From positions 1 to 28,119 of the forward strand of contig DAIDJT010000005.1 of the NCBI GenBank assembly GCA_027451265.1: a stretch of DNA of 28,119 nucleotides, in the 5' to 3' direction. Numbering within the stretch: position 1 is the first letter of the stretch; each line of letters begins with the position of its first letter. Shown here in pieces: positions 8,801 to 16,782 of this stretch. Made by a program: the position numbers and the translations under genes. The stretch is from Bacteroidales bacterium. GTDB lineage: Bacteria > Bacteroidota > Bacteroidia > Bacteroidales > VadinHA17. The notes beneath the pieces are model-generated. The model did not search any database, had not been told where the DNA came from, and was given only the letters and a program-made list of their open reading frames with translations.

Positions 8801-9619
8801 CCCGGCGTTCCTGTAAATAACCGTTGTTTTTATTCCCTTGAGCGTCTTCCATCTGACCAGAGGTTCAAGATGTTTCCTGAAGACAGAGTCGGAAACTATT
8901 ATCATGTGCACCGGCCGGTCAGTATAACCGGTAATATAGGAATCCGAAGCATATCCGCCCTTGTTGAACGTATCGGAAGTGTCCACTTCTCCCTTTGTTG
9001 CCTCCGGTTTGAATCCTATTTCCACATTCATGGTTGTAATGAGGTCGACGTATTTGCCCTCCGGATTGTAGAATGCCGGGAAGACAGCAACGTTTGCCAG
9101 GCGGCGACCCCTGTAGATGCCTTCGTGAGTCACCTTCACAGTATCATGGGCCAGTATGTTCCTGCTCCCGTAAGCCTTTCGGTCCTTGACGGTGATTCTG
9201 TTATCTTGCGACTGGTTCTTGGTCCTTGCCGGCTGAGCCGGGAAAAGTTCGGCATCCGGCACTCCCTGATCGGCAAACCGGATCCGCCTTGAGGCCACTC
9301 CGGAGATGGAAACAACCACTTCCATCCCGTCCGGCACTTCTACCAGCCGGCTCCAAACCGGCAGCTCAGGTTGCCCTGTTTCCTGTGTCTGATGGTGCCC
9401 TGGAAGAAAGATTTTCAGGTACCTGCCTGACGGGTCTGTGATGGTCTGGAATTTCGTTTCACCGGAATGGTAGATGAAGTCGGCAGGTTTACCCGACACT
9501 ACTCCGCCGGGTCTGTCGCCGGTTGTTCTTCCGGCATAAACCTGGGAATCAGCATCGGGCAGGTTTAGCAGCATCATTACAGCCGCCAGAACTGCAATTG
9601 CCCTCTGGTTTACCCTCAT
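5885..9619 (-). CDS. Gingipain-like C25 cysteine peptidase with T9SS sorting domain
   Basis: The ATG at 9619 gives a 1244-aa protein with a typical signal peptide; a TTG at 9640 would add seven residues. A propeptide-like region of about 200 residues comes first. The caspase-like C25 domain spans about 235-600, with catalytic His442 in NYTGHG and Cys475 in NAC. Several Ig/CARDB-like beta domains follow at about 670-1140. The last 79 residues form a type A T9SS sorting domain (HPNPF near its start, ending SFSMKAVRQ). It should cross the outer membrane by T9SS and be attached to the surface or released. Substrate specificity, and any role like PorU, which is itself a C25 protein but lacks the usual sorting fate, cannot be told from sequence. 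The gene diverges from the sensor gene starting at 9744. Confidence 0.92.
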   Translation of the reverse strand: MRVNQRAIAVLAAVMMLLNLPDADSQVYAGRTTGDRPGGVVSGKPADFIYHSGETKFQTITDPSGRYLKIFLPGHHQTQETGQPELPVWSRLVEVPDGMEVVVSISGVASRRIRFADQGVPDAELFPAQPARTKNQSQDNRITVKDRKAYGSRNILAHDTVKVTHEGIYRGRRLANVAVFPAFYNPEGKYVDLITTMNVEIGFKPEATKGEVDTSDTFNKGGYASDSYITGYTDRPVHMIIVSDSVFRKHLEPLVRWKTLKGIKTTVIYRNAGPADTVYKDLKKRISDVYFGLRDKGIPVHYLLIAGDQAIIPTSRGTTNVSDLYYGEFDGHGDYIPELFIGRLPASDTTQLKGMVKKIIDYETHSYGPGNDAWAGALATAGNAPGFELYMNGQVSYIYNTYLKPDTSLKAIRWLYPEAPQKDDSLKTVFNKGLSILNYTGHGEAAGFSDPAFRTSMMNEFTNENEYPLIIANACRTAQINVAACFGTAMVATPGKGAIGFIGCTNDSYWSDDFFWSVGPGTPGQNVTFENTGPGAFDRLFHTHGEPPGEWYYTMGQINFSGNMSVSASTSPRKKYYWETYILLGDPSLSPLIGRPDTFKIAVPEKVPLQLESLAFFAEPFAYAALSDFDTLWDAKFVSPSGNISLAIPAGVKDSCLLVVTGQNMLPYRKTIHFGDVTKPFITIGNITFDDAGGNGNGIPDYGEQVNLKVIVKNIGKTRTSKLTSHLTVSSGMITVEADTATIGVLLPGETRTITGKFIFRVSDGVEDGELAALLLSLKDSGDEYKFGIDMTLHAPRLKIISAIHDDSSLGNSNFLPDPGEKLHLKVRIKNEGSAAATGTVKVTPVGQWLSVPIPELDTDTVRPGQEKDIWFEAGISPLAGSGRVIPYDVIFTCGLYEAHGRWSVSTGKTRETWEFNRFDVFPWILNGTYPWIITSSASFENVNSARSALIPDKSESVLAIYVNNPIADTISFYIRVSSEPTYDKLTFRVDSVTDMQISGDTPWAQRKKVLKPGVHLLEWIYSKDVSLSGGLDGAWLDQVTFPDISFLEADLHLDSVFAPTAGTLLSDVTVRGRVINLGRSALTSFPLAYRVNEGEMVTETFYRKIDPGDTIDVAFTHKCSLLKDVPYRIDVLSRLPEDNYADNDTASVSFVITGTGPEITVEQAVLHPNPFRDSFFLDIDFDGSETAAFELIDTSGRIVMRSEAELSPGRNRIPFNGRYLGAGVYTLRVTCRGRSFSMKAVRQ

Positions 9620-9743
9620 AACCTGAATATGCGAAGCCAATATAACTAAAAATTACCTCAATTTATATGCCGGAAGCAGATTCAGCCGTTATATGAATTG
9701 AATTAGTATATTTAACCATAAATTCAGGGAAATTGTTCAGGGA

Positions 9744-12700
9744 ATGAAGAAGGGCCTCCAGCTTTTAGTTTTCATTCTATTATCCTCATTATCAGTATTT
9801 TCGCAGATCAATAGGTATGGTACCCCGTTGATCAGCCAGTTTGATGCTGCCAATACTCCGGGTGAACTCCGCAACCTTTGCATAACCATGGACAGCCGTG
9901 GAGTGATGTACTTCGGTAATGAAGCGGGAGGAATTGTCACCTATGACGGCAGCAGGTGGGGCAAGATTGCCACTCCGGGAACCGGGGCGGTCACCACTCT
10001 TGTCACCGATGCCAGGGGACTGGTTTATGCCGGAGGGAGAACCGGGTTCGGTCTGCTTGAACCTGACGGGAGCGGCAGGCTTACATACAAATCACTGGCT
10101 GACCGTATAGCCGTCAGAAGCGCTTCAGAAGCTCCTGCAGCCATAACATCGTCAGCAGCTGACAGCAACAACGTCTTCCTCAGTGACGGGATGCGACTTT
10201 ATATAATTGGCCATGGAGGCGATTCGGTTATAGTATCTGACCTTGAAAAGAATTACGGCCTGCGCAATGTGTCTGCACTGCTGATATTTGACAACCGGCT
10301 GATAATTGCAGATGACAGGGAGGGACTGTACGACTACAATGGTGGAGAAGCCAGGCGCCTGCCGGGAGGAGAAAAGACGGCTCCGGCCAGCTTTGTCAGG
10401 CTCCTTCCATATGACAGGGAAAACCTGCTCATTGGCGATGCGCAGAGAGACCTTAGACTGTTTAATATCAGAACCGGCACCTTGCGCAGTCTCAAGGCAG
10501 GAGGGGAAGGAAAAACTGCACCCGGGAGAGGTTTGCTCGCTGATATTGCCCTGCTTCCCGGAAACCAGATAGCTGCCGGATTTACAGACAGGGGCGGGGT
10601 TTATATCTTCAGCCATGAAGGGAAACTTCTCCAGCAGATCTCCGACAGGACCGGATCAGTGACTGAGTCATCAGTAACGGCGATGTACTGTCATTACACA
10701 TCGAATTCCCAGCTCTGGTTTTGCACAATAGGCTTCATAAACAGGGCATATGTCTCAATGCCGGCTTCCGGATTTACCTCAGCTTCAGGGATAACCTCCG
10801 TTATCGGCCAGATGGCAGATTTTAACGGAGATGTCTGGGCCGGGGCTGAGGACGGCCTTCATGCAAGCTACACTGATCCTGACGGCATAAGGCGGTTCAA
10901 AACAGCAGGCAGCCAGGGGGTCAGTGTGAATGCCCTTTCAGTAGCGAAAATGCCTGGAGGTAATGTACTGCTGGCAGCAACTGATAACGGTTTGTTGCAG
11001 GTTAACGGGGATGATGACACGGAGAAGTTCCTGCCGGGGTTACATCTCACCGCATTCTGCCTTCAAAGACAGGACAACAGTGTGTTGGTGTCAGGATCAC
11101 ATGACGGGATAATCAGAATCCTGTTTCATGACGGTTACGAATGGATGGTAAGACAGACCTTCCGCAGCGGTGTAAAAGGCAGGATAACGGATATTGAACA
11201 GTCGGCCACGGGTGAATGGTGGATAGTAACCTCGGACCCTTCATCACTGGTACGCATGCATTGTGAAGCCAGTGATACCACATTCATCATCTACAGCAAG
11301 GAAAAGGGTGTGACGTCTGACACGGTAAACAGCCTCGCCGTAATAAATGATAATCTATATCTGTGCTCAGGCAGAGGAATTTTTATCTACAGCAGGCAGG
11401 ATGATGCCTTTCTGAGGGATCATGACCTGACCGGGACAACCTTTGATGAAGCCAACATCAGGTCACTGACAGCTACACCGGAAGGGGAGATTGTCGTTTC
11501 CGGCCATGACTCGCGCAATTTCGATGCTATAGTCACCGCCACCCGCCAGGGACATGTGGTTTTTCGACGCCAGTTTGATTTCCTGCCTGACCTGGCATCC
11601 ACGGGAGTCTCTTTTGCTGACGGGAGCATCTGGCTCGCCAGGGGTAACAACCTTTTCGTGCTTGACAAGTCGAAACTGGGTTTCAGGTACGGTGATTTCA
11701 GTACCCTGTTTACCAGGATCATTGCAGGAAGGGGTAAAATTCTGATGGATGGCTCCTTTTACACAATTTCGGCTGAGGGTGACAGGATACCCTCTGCCAC
11801 CCAGCCCGGCACACCTGAGGTCACTCTTAACCATCACGACAACTCCATTACTTTTGCCTGGACCACAACCTCGTATGTTGATGAAGAGAAGACTGAGTAC
11901 AGGCAACGGCTTGAAGGTTTTGATGATGAATGGTCACCCTGGGAAAAGCGAAACTACAGGGATTACACAAACCTGCCCTCCGGCGATTACCGGTTCGTCG
12001 TCAGGGCCAGGACTATAACAGGGTTGGAGGGAGAGGATCTTTCCTACGTCTTTTCCGTAAGGAAGCCCTGGTATACATCACTGGTTGCCAAACTTTTCTA
12101 TTCCGCAACAGGGGGCTGGCTCCTGTTTCTCCTTCTCAGGTATTTTGCCAGGAGGCTGCGCATAAGGAACAGGAAGCTTGACAGCCTGCTCAGGCAGAGA
12201 AATGAAGCTACAGCCAGGGGCCGGAATGAGATTGAAGGACTTGAGAAATACGCCGGAACAGTTCAACAGGCATTACTGCCCTCCGAAAAAAGGCTTGCGG
12301 AAGCCATTCCCAATAGCTTCCTGCTGAACAGACCGAAAGGACCTGTCACCGGAGACTTCTTCTGGATGTCAAACCGCAACCAGAGGGCAGTCATTGCCGT
12401 GGGAGACAGCACAGGTCACGGGGTGCCTTCTGCACTCCGGACAGTAATGGCTCTCTGTTTTCTTGATGATATAGCTGACAAGGCAGTGACAATAACCACC
12501 TCAGAGATTCTCAGGGAGTTCCGGAGCAGGCTGGCAGAGACAGTTGCTTCTCTTCCCGCAGGTGACATTCAGCAGGAGGGGATTGACATTTCCCTCCTTA
12601 CGGTTGACAGGGCCAGAAACATGGTGGAGTATTCGGGTGCCGCCATGCAGTGTCTGAGGGTCAGGGAAATGAATGACCAGGAAAAAGCAAGATGGGACAA

Positions 12701-13058
12701 CGGCGAGTTCAAACCCAATGAAGGCACGCAGGTCAGCGGCAAATATCTGCTTGAGACCGTTTACGGTGACCGTGTACCCCTCGGAATGCATCTTGACAGT
12801 GACCATGCCTTTACCCAGCATACCTGGAAGCTGGAGAAGGACTCATCATACTATCTCTTTACAGACGGCTATCCTGACCAGTTCAACGGAGCTACCGGCA
12901 AGAAATTCCTCCGGAAGAACCTGAGGAAGCTTATCCTTGACATCCAGAACTACCCTATGAGCAAGCAGAAGGCGATCCTTGAGGAGCGCCTGGGGAGCTG
13001 GATGGGAAAGGCACCGCAGACAGATGATATCCTGGTTGCAGGAATAAGGATCGAATGA
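9744..13058 (+). CDS. Propeller-Y_Y_Y-transmembrane-SpoIIE phosphatase sensor protein
   Basis: A 1104-aa membrane sensor. A signal peptide (residues 1-20) leads to an extracytoplasmic beta-propeller of two-component-regulator type at about 25-680, with recurrent strands such as GGIVTYDG and DVWAGAEDG. A Y_Y_Y domain at about 688-775 includes the EGFDDEWSPW motif. One transmembrane helix (about 783-802) and a short coiled-coil precede a cytoplasmic SpoIIE/PP2C-type Ser/Thr phosphatase domain at about 825-1104. Metal-binding acids are visible: Asp871 (GDFFW), Asp888 (VGDSTGHG), Asp1041 and Asp1045 (TDGYPDQ) and Asp1094-Asp1095 (TDDI). Such domains usually act on anti-sigma-factor-antagonist (STAS) proteins, but no STAS partner is encoded here. 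The divergent arrangement with the C25 peptidase suggests, but does not prove, a regulatory link. There is no histidine kinase or DNA-binding domain. Confidence 0.9.
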   Translation: MKKGLQLLVFILLSSLSVFSQINRYGTPLISQFDAANTPGELRNLCITMDSRGVMYFGNEAGGIVTYDGSRWGKIATPGTGAVTTLVTDARGLVYAGGRTGFGLLEPDGSGRLTYKSLADRIAVRSASEAPAAITSSAADSNNVFLSDGMRLYIIGHGGDSVIVSDLEKNYGLRNVSALLIFDNRLIIADDREGLYDYNGGEARRLPGGEKTAPASFVRLLPYDRENLLIGDAQRDLRLFNIRTGTLRSLKAGGEGKTAPGRGLLADIALLPGNQIAAGFTDRGGVYIFSHEGKLLQQISDRTGSVTESSVTAMYCHYTSNSQLWFCTIGFINRAYVSMPASGFTSASGITSVIGQMADFNGDVWAGAEDGLHASYTDPDGIRRFKTAGSQGVSVNALSVAKMPGGNVLLAATDNGLLQVNGDDDTEKFLPGLHLTAFCLQRQDNSVLVSGSHDGIIRILFHDGYEWMVRQTFRSGVKGRITDIEQSATGEWWIVTSDPSSLVRMHCEASDTTFIIYSKEKGVTSDTVNSLAVINDNLYLCSGRGIFIYSRQDDAFLRDHDLTGTTFDEANIRSLTATPEGEIVVSGHDSRNFDAIVTATRQGHVVFRRQFDFLPDLASTGVSFADGSIWLARGNNLFVLDKSKLGFRYGDFSTLFTRIIAGRGKILMDGSFYTISAEGDRIPSATQPGTPEVTLNHHDNSITFAWTTTSYVDEEKTEYRQRLEGFDDEWSPWEKRNYRDYTNLPSGDYRFVVRARTITGLEGEDLSYVFSVRKPWYTSLVAKLFYSATGGWLLFLLLRYFARRLRIRNRKLDSLLRQRNEATARGRNEIEGLEKYAGTVQQALLPSEKRLAEAIPNSFLLNRPKGPVTGDFFWMSNRNQRAVIAVGDSTGHGVPSALRTVMALCFLDDIADKAVTITTSEILREFRSRLAETVASLPAGDIQQEGIDISLLTVDRARNMVEYSGAAMQCLRVREMNDQEKARWDNGEFKPNEGTQVSGKYLLETVYGDRVPLGMHLDSDHAFTQHTWKLEKDSSYYLFTDGYPDQFNGATGKKFLRKNLRKLILDIQNYPMSKQKAILEERLGSWMGKAPQTDDILVAGIRIE

Positions 13059-13062
13059 TTCC

Positions 13063-13710
13063 TTAAATGCCGGTGCCGAATTCGTCACAGAGACGGTAGA
13101 ATATACCCCTTTCATTTGCCTCATAGGCAATCAGGCCGCAAAGGATAAAGTCACAGAGAATTTTTTCTGCCCTTCTGAAGTTGATTCCGGCGAGGTTGCG
13201 GAACTCTGTGACCGAAATCTTCTCTCCGCCGCGCAGGTGATTCAGCAGCATGTTTTCATTCTCCTCAAACCTGAGCAGCAGGCCACGTGCCTTTCCGCTG
13301 CGCCTCCATACCTGCAGTATCACCCTGTCAGCCATGAAGTTCTGGTCGTTCTGCCTGAAATAGGCTTTCCACCGGCCATGCTCGTCTTTTGCCTTCACGG
13401 GGATGACATCGCTCTTTGGCACTTCGACTTCCAGGATGTTCTTGCCGTTTATGGTATGGTTCCTGGTGCGTATTGATACTTCAGGGTCACAGTGCAAAGT
13501 GGCGGCAGCGTCAATCATATAATACTCCTCGTCAGACCTGACTCCGGCAATTGATCCGTTGTCCCTGACCCCGATAAGCAGTTTGCCTCCTGCGGTATTT
13601 GAAAAGGCAGACAGGGTACGCGCAATTTTCTGCGGATCAGAAATGCAGTACTTGAAGTCAAGGTTCAGCCCCTCGCCGCCTGATATCAGGTTGTGGATAT
13701 ACCGGCCCAT
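13063..13710 (-). CDS. AlbA_2 (Schlafen-like) domain protein, putative regulator
   Basis: A 215-aa soluble protein. Residues 1-120 carry the hallmarks of the AlbA_2 / divergent AAA_4 (Schlafen-like) domain: LDFK at 17-20, AFSNT at 35-39, a GG pair at 41-42 and GVRDNGSI at 47-54. Residues about 150-215 look like a winged helix, with NLAGINFRRAEKIL as the likely recognition-helix region. Similar proteins are annotated as putative transcriptional regulators or ATP-binding proteins, with the biochemical role mostly unknown. The gene converges on the SpoIIE sensor gene with only four bases between the stop codons and no visible terminator, so the two 3' ends are likely to overlap as antisense transcripts. 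Confidence 0.8.
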   Translation of the reverse strand: MGRYIHNLISGGEGLNLDFKYCISDPQKIARTLSAFSNTAGGKLLIGVRDNGSIAGVRSDEEYYMIDAAATLHCDPEVSIRTRNHTINGKNILEVEVPKSDVIPVKAKDEHGRWKAYFRQNDQNFMADRVILQVWRRSGKARGLLLRFEENENMLLNHLRGGEKISVTEFRNLAGINFRRAEKILCDFILCGLIAYEANERGIFYRLCDEFGTGI

Positions 13711-13875
13711 TGATGCCTGGTTTGATGCTGCGCGACAGCTACGCTAAAATAAGATAAAATATTTGTATATTGGCTCATTGTCCTCTGTCGCGGAGGGATG
13801 ACCTGCAGGTATTTATCAACACCCTATGGCGGCGGGGATAGTCAAACCAACAAGAGACAAACATAAAAGAATCCA

Positions 13876-15059
13876 ATGAAGCGCAGAAACTTTTTCAGAT
13901 CCGGTCTTGCGGGAGCCGCCGGAGTTACCCTGCTTGGCAACAGGGCACTGGCCGGCAACGTCAAAATGATGAGGGGGAGATTGTTTACAGGACCCTTGGA
14001 AAAACCGGCATAAGGGTGCCTGTCGTCAGTTTCGGGGTCATGAGGTCAGATAACAGTTCACTGGTAAAAGCAGCCTATGACGGAGGCATGAAACTGTTTG
14101 ACACGGCTCATGGCTACATGAACGGCAGGAATGAGGAGATGCTCGGAGGCTTCTTCAGCACCGTGCCCCGTGATTCATTTTTCCTTGCCACAAAAGTAAA
14201 GCCTGCAGGGGTCGATTCACGCACAGGTCTTCCATCCAGGGATACAACGGCCGAAAGCTTCATTTCAATGTTCAATCTCAGCCTCAGCAGGCTGAAAATG
14301 GACTATGTCGACATCCTCTACATGCATGCGGCAGAGAGTGTGGAAATGGTAAGGCATAAGGAAACAGTCAGGGCAATGCTAGATCTGAAAAAGCAGGGCA
14401 AGGTCCGTTTTATAGGCATCTCAACCCACAAAAATGAACCACTGGTCATCAATACGATGGTTGAGGACGGCATATGGGATGTAGTGCTTACATCCTACAA
14501 CTACCGTCAGACTTATCTTACTGAGATGAACAGCGCCATTGCAAAAGCTGCCGGAGCAGGAATGGGCATTGTGGCCATGAAAACGATGGCCGGCGGATGG
14601 CTAGACAGGGAAAGAACCAGGCCGGTGAATGTTCAGGCTGCCCTTAGATGGGTTATCTCCAATCCGGGAGTGAGTACCACAATCCCCGGCATTACTGCAT
14701 TTGACCAGCTGGAAACTGATCTGAGAATAATGAGAGACGTGGCTCTGACTGAGCAGGAGAAGGCTGAGCTCATGGCGGAGGCTTCTCTCCAGGGTCTCTA
14801 CTGCAACGCCTGCAGCAACTGCGTTCCCGGATGCCCGAACAAACTCCCGATACCTGAACTGATGAGGGCATATATGTACGCCTATGGTTACCGCTCTCCC
14901 GTAATGGCCTCTGAACTGCTCAGTGCAACAGCGGCCGGGGCAAATCCCTGTTCCGGTTGTCAGACCTGTACGGCAACCTGCGTAAAGGGGTTTGACATCA
15001 GGGAAAAGATCACTGACATTTCGAGGCTGGTCAATGTGCCAAATGACTTTCTGTCTTAA
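13876..15059 (+). CDS. Tat-exported aldo/keto reductase with two Fe-S clusters (apparent frameshift)
   Basis: The ATG at 13876 opens a twin-arginine signal (KRRNFFR, then LAGAAGVTLL), but this frame stops at 14011. The enzyme body continues in the -1 frame. One extra A within 13963-13966 would join them as NVKNDEGEIVYRTLGKTG, giving 394 aa. The GTG at 14016 would start inside the first strand of the barrel, so it is not a credible natural start. In the repaired numbering the AKR tetrad is complete: Asp76, Tyr81, Lys107 and His151. The C-terminus carries two CxxCxxCxxxC motifs (from CNACSNC and CSGCQTC), predicted to bind two [4Fe-4S] clusters. Tat export suits a cofactor-loaded redox enzyme. 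It lies 11 bases before the DUF6599 gene. It may be a real pseudogene, or the sequence may lack one base. Confidence 0.85.
13963..13966 (+). other. Apparent one-base deletion in an A run (frameshift site)
   Basis: The Tat signal frame (from 13876) and the reductase frame (through to 15059) join without losing any family residue if AAAA at 13963-13966 is read as five A. No canonical slippery heptamer or downstream pseudoknot is obvious, so a deletion or a sequencing error is likelier than programmed frameshifting. Confidence 0.75.
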
Positions 15060-15070
15060 AAATCAGCGTT

Positions 15071-15913
15071 ATGATAAGACACTTTCTTACATTCGTTATG
15101 CTCACTGCCACTTTTTTCACTGTGGAAGGGCAGGAGTTATTCCCTGAGATCAAGGGATACAAGATGAACAGTGATTACCCTGTTTATACACCGGATGACC
15201 TGTGGAACTATATCAACGGGGCGGCTGATGCCTACCTCGCGCTTGGTTTCATTGACCTGAACATCAGGGAGTATGTCAGTGGAAGGAAAAGGATCAAGGC
15301 CGAGATCTATCGTTTTGGTGATGATTCCAGGGCATTCGGGATCTATTCGATGGAGCGTTCACCCGGCTATAACTTCATAAAGGCCGGGGTACAGGGCTAC
15401 AATGAGGAAGGGGTTGTTCATTTTTACAGGGGTTGTTATTATGTGAAGATCATGAGTCATTCCCTGTCAGGCAAGGTGAATGAATCAATGCTGAAGATTG
15501 CCGGCCTCATTTCATCAAATATAGGAGGATCAGATGAGTTTCCGGCTCTCCTCCGGCTTTTTCCTTCCGAAGGGCTTCTGGCGAACCAGGAGACCTACCT
15601 GCTTGAAAGTGTCATGGGCCATGAGTATCTCAGGGGTGCCTTCAGGGCGTCATATGAGGTAACCGGTGACCGGTTTGACGTTTACCTTTTCAGCCGCGAT
15701 GATCCGGCTGATGTGGCCGCCATGGCTGCCGGTCTTGCAGGGAATGCATGGTCACCTGATGAGGAGGTATTCAAATATGCCTTTGAAGACGGATTCAATG
15801 GTGTGGTTCACATGGCAAGACAGGGGAGGAGACTGATTCTTGTCAGCGGGCTGCCCTTTGACAAAACGCCGCTGGCGGAGAGGTACATCTCCATGATGCT
15901 TGGCAGTCACTGA
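15071..15913 (+). CDS. Secreted DUF6599 family protein
   Basis: A 280-aa protein with an N-terminal signal peptide (residues 1-21, cut probably after VEG). The mature part resembles the DUF6599 family, with the conserved block YTPDDLWNYINGAADAYLALGF near its start, followed by alternating beta strands (for example EIYRFGDDSRAFGIYSMER). No catalytic motif or metal site is recognised and the function is unknown. It follows the Tat-exported aldo/keto reductase by 11 bases and is almost certainly in the same transcript, so it probably acts in the same periplasmic process. A strong bidirectional terminator stands downstream. The family call is from memory of the motif and not from a search. Confidence 0.78.
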   Translation: MIRHFLTFVMLTATFFTVEGQELFPEIKGYKMNSDYPVYTPDDLWNYINGAADAYLALGFIDLNIREYVSGRKRIKAEIYRFGDDSRAFGIYSMERSPGYNFIKAGVQGYNEEGVVHFYRGCYYVKIMSHSLSGKVNESMLKIAGLISSNIGGSDEFPALLRLFPSEGLLANQETYLLESVMGHEYLRGAFRASYEVTGDRFDVYLFSRDDPADVAAMAAGLAGNAWSPDEEVFKYAFEDGFNGVVHMARQGRRLILVSGLPFDKTPLAERYISMMLGSH

Positions 15914-15939
15914 TGGGTCTGGGTTGAGGCCTGACAAAC

Positions 15940-15971
15940 AAAAAAGGTGTCTCGCGGGAGACACCTTTTTT
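15940..15971. terminator. Bidirectional terminator between DUF6599 and tonB genes
   Basis: A perfect 8-bp stem (15946-15953 with 15958-15965) encloses the tetraloop GCGG. It is flanked by six A on the left and six T on the right, so it works as a rho-independent terminator on both strands. It sits between the convergent ends of the DUF6599 gene (15913) and the tonB gene (15990). Confidence 0.9.
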
Positions 15972-15989
15972 AATTCCGTTCAGTTTCCG

Positions 15990-16769
15990 TTACTTAAGCT
16001 GGAAGCTGATAGGCACGCTGTACCATACGTTAACGGGTTTGCCACCCTGTTTTCCGGGTTTCCACAGCGGGAGCATCTTGATGACCCTGATTGCCTCCTC
16101 ATCGAGAGACGGGTCAACGCCCCTGACCACAGATACCTGGTCAACGGTGCCCTTGTATGTCACGCAGAAGCGAAGTATCACCTTACCCTGGATGTTGTTT
16201 TCCTTGGCAAGTTCAGGATACTTGATGTTGTCATAGATGAACTTGAAGAGTTCAGTATCACCTCCCGGGAATGAAGGCATCTCTTCAACCACCACGAAAA
16301 CTTCCTTTGGCGCTTCTTCCTGTACCTCTTCCTGTACCTGTTCGATTACCTCAAGTCCTACATCTTCATTAACCACGGTTTCAGCCACGTCGTCAGCGGT
16401 CATAAACCTTGAAGCTTCTTCGGGTTTGATGGTATCAACAATAACAGGTGCCACGTACTTCACCACTGTCTGCTGTTCTGTCGGCGGCGGTGGTGGCGGA
16501 GGTGGCGGAGGAGCAGCGGCTTCCTGGTTGATGTCATTTGCCATTTCGGCAATAACCTCATTGGCATCCCTCTGCTTGATCTGTGCAATACTCTTGGCTT
16601 TCAGGTAGGGAACATAAGCTGCGAAGAAAACCACAATTATGCCAATAATCAGTGACATAGTCATTGTCCTGGCATATTTCCTGCGGATTTCATAAGCTCC
16701 GTATTCCTTGTTACGGCCTTCGAATACTATATCATCGAAGCTTGGGTATCGTTTCTTTTCGTTTGCCAT
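15990..16769 (-). CDS. tonB: Energy transducer TonB
   Basis: A 259-aa inner-membrane protein. The Bacteroidota-type N-terminal motif FEGRNKEYGAYEIRRKY (16-32) precedes one transmembrane helix (about 37-54). A periplasmic linker contains ten consecutive prolines (87-96) and an acidic Glu/Val-rich stretch. The TonB C-terminal domain covers about 165-259, with YPELAKENNIQGKV and the closing WYSVPISFQLK. It should couple proton-motive force from the ExbB/ExbD complex to outer-membrane TonB-dependent transporters. It is the last gene of the exbB-exbD-exbD-tonB block, 13 bases after the preceding stop, and ends at a bidirectional terminator. Several TonB paralogues are usual in this phylum, so which receptors it serves is unknown. 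Confidence 0.93.
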   Translation of the reverse strand: MANEKKRYPSFDDIVFEGRNKEYGAYEIRRKYARTMTMSLIIGIIVVFFAAYVPYLKAKSIAQIKQRDANEVIAEMANDINQEAAAPPPPPPPPPPTEQQTVVKYVAPVIVDTIKPEEASRFMTADDVAETVVNEDVGLEVIEQVQEEVQEEAPKEVFVVVEEMPSFPGGDTELFKFIYDNIKYPELAKENNIQGKVILRFCVTYKGTVDQVSVVRGVDPSLDEEAIRVIKMLPLWKPGKQGGKPVNVWYSVPISFQLK

Positions 16770-16782
16770 AGTTTATCCCTCC

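Noticed and set aside
9707..9714. TATATTTA as a promoter for the sensor gene
   Set aside because: It differs from the consensus at the important final G, and no -33 TTTG is seen; possible but too weak to list.
13758..13765. AATATTTG as a promoter for the aldo/keto reductase operon
   Set aside because: It misses the first T of TAnnTTTG and has no TTTG at the expected distance upstream.
13801..13810. Palindrome ACCTGCAGGT before the aldo/keto reductase gene
   Set aside because: A 10-bp palindrome is expected more than twenty times by chance in a sequence this long and nothing else supports it.
13960..13970. Programmed -1 frameshifting in the aldo/keto reductase gene
   Set aside because: There is no X XXY YYZ slippery heptamer in the right phase and no clear stimulatory structure; a one-base deletion explains it more simply.
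14016..14018. GTG as the natural start of the aldo/keto reductase
   Set aside because: It would omit the conserved first strand, while a perfect Tat signal is present upstream in another frame.
16237..16608. Plus-strand frame with poly-Gly and Ser/Thr-rich sequence
   Set aside because: It is the antisense of the TonB proline tract and acidic linker; not a real protein.
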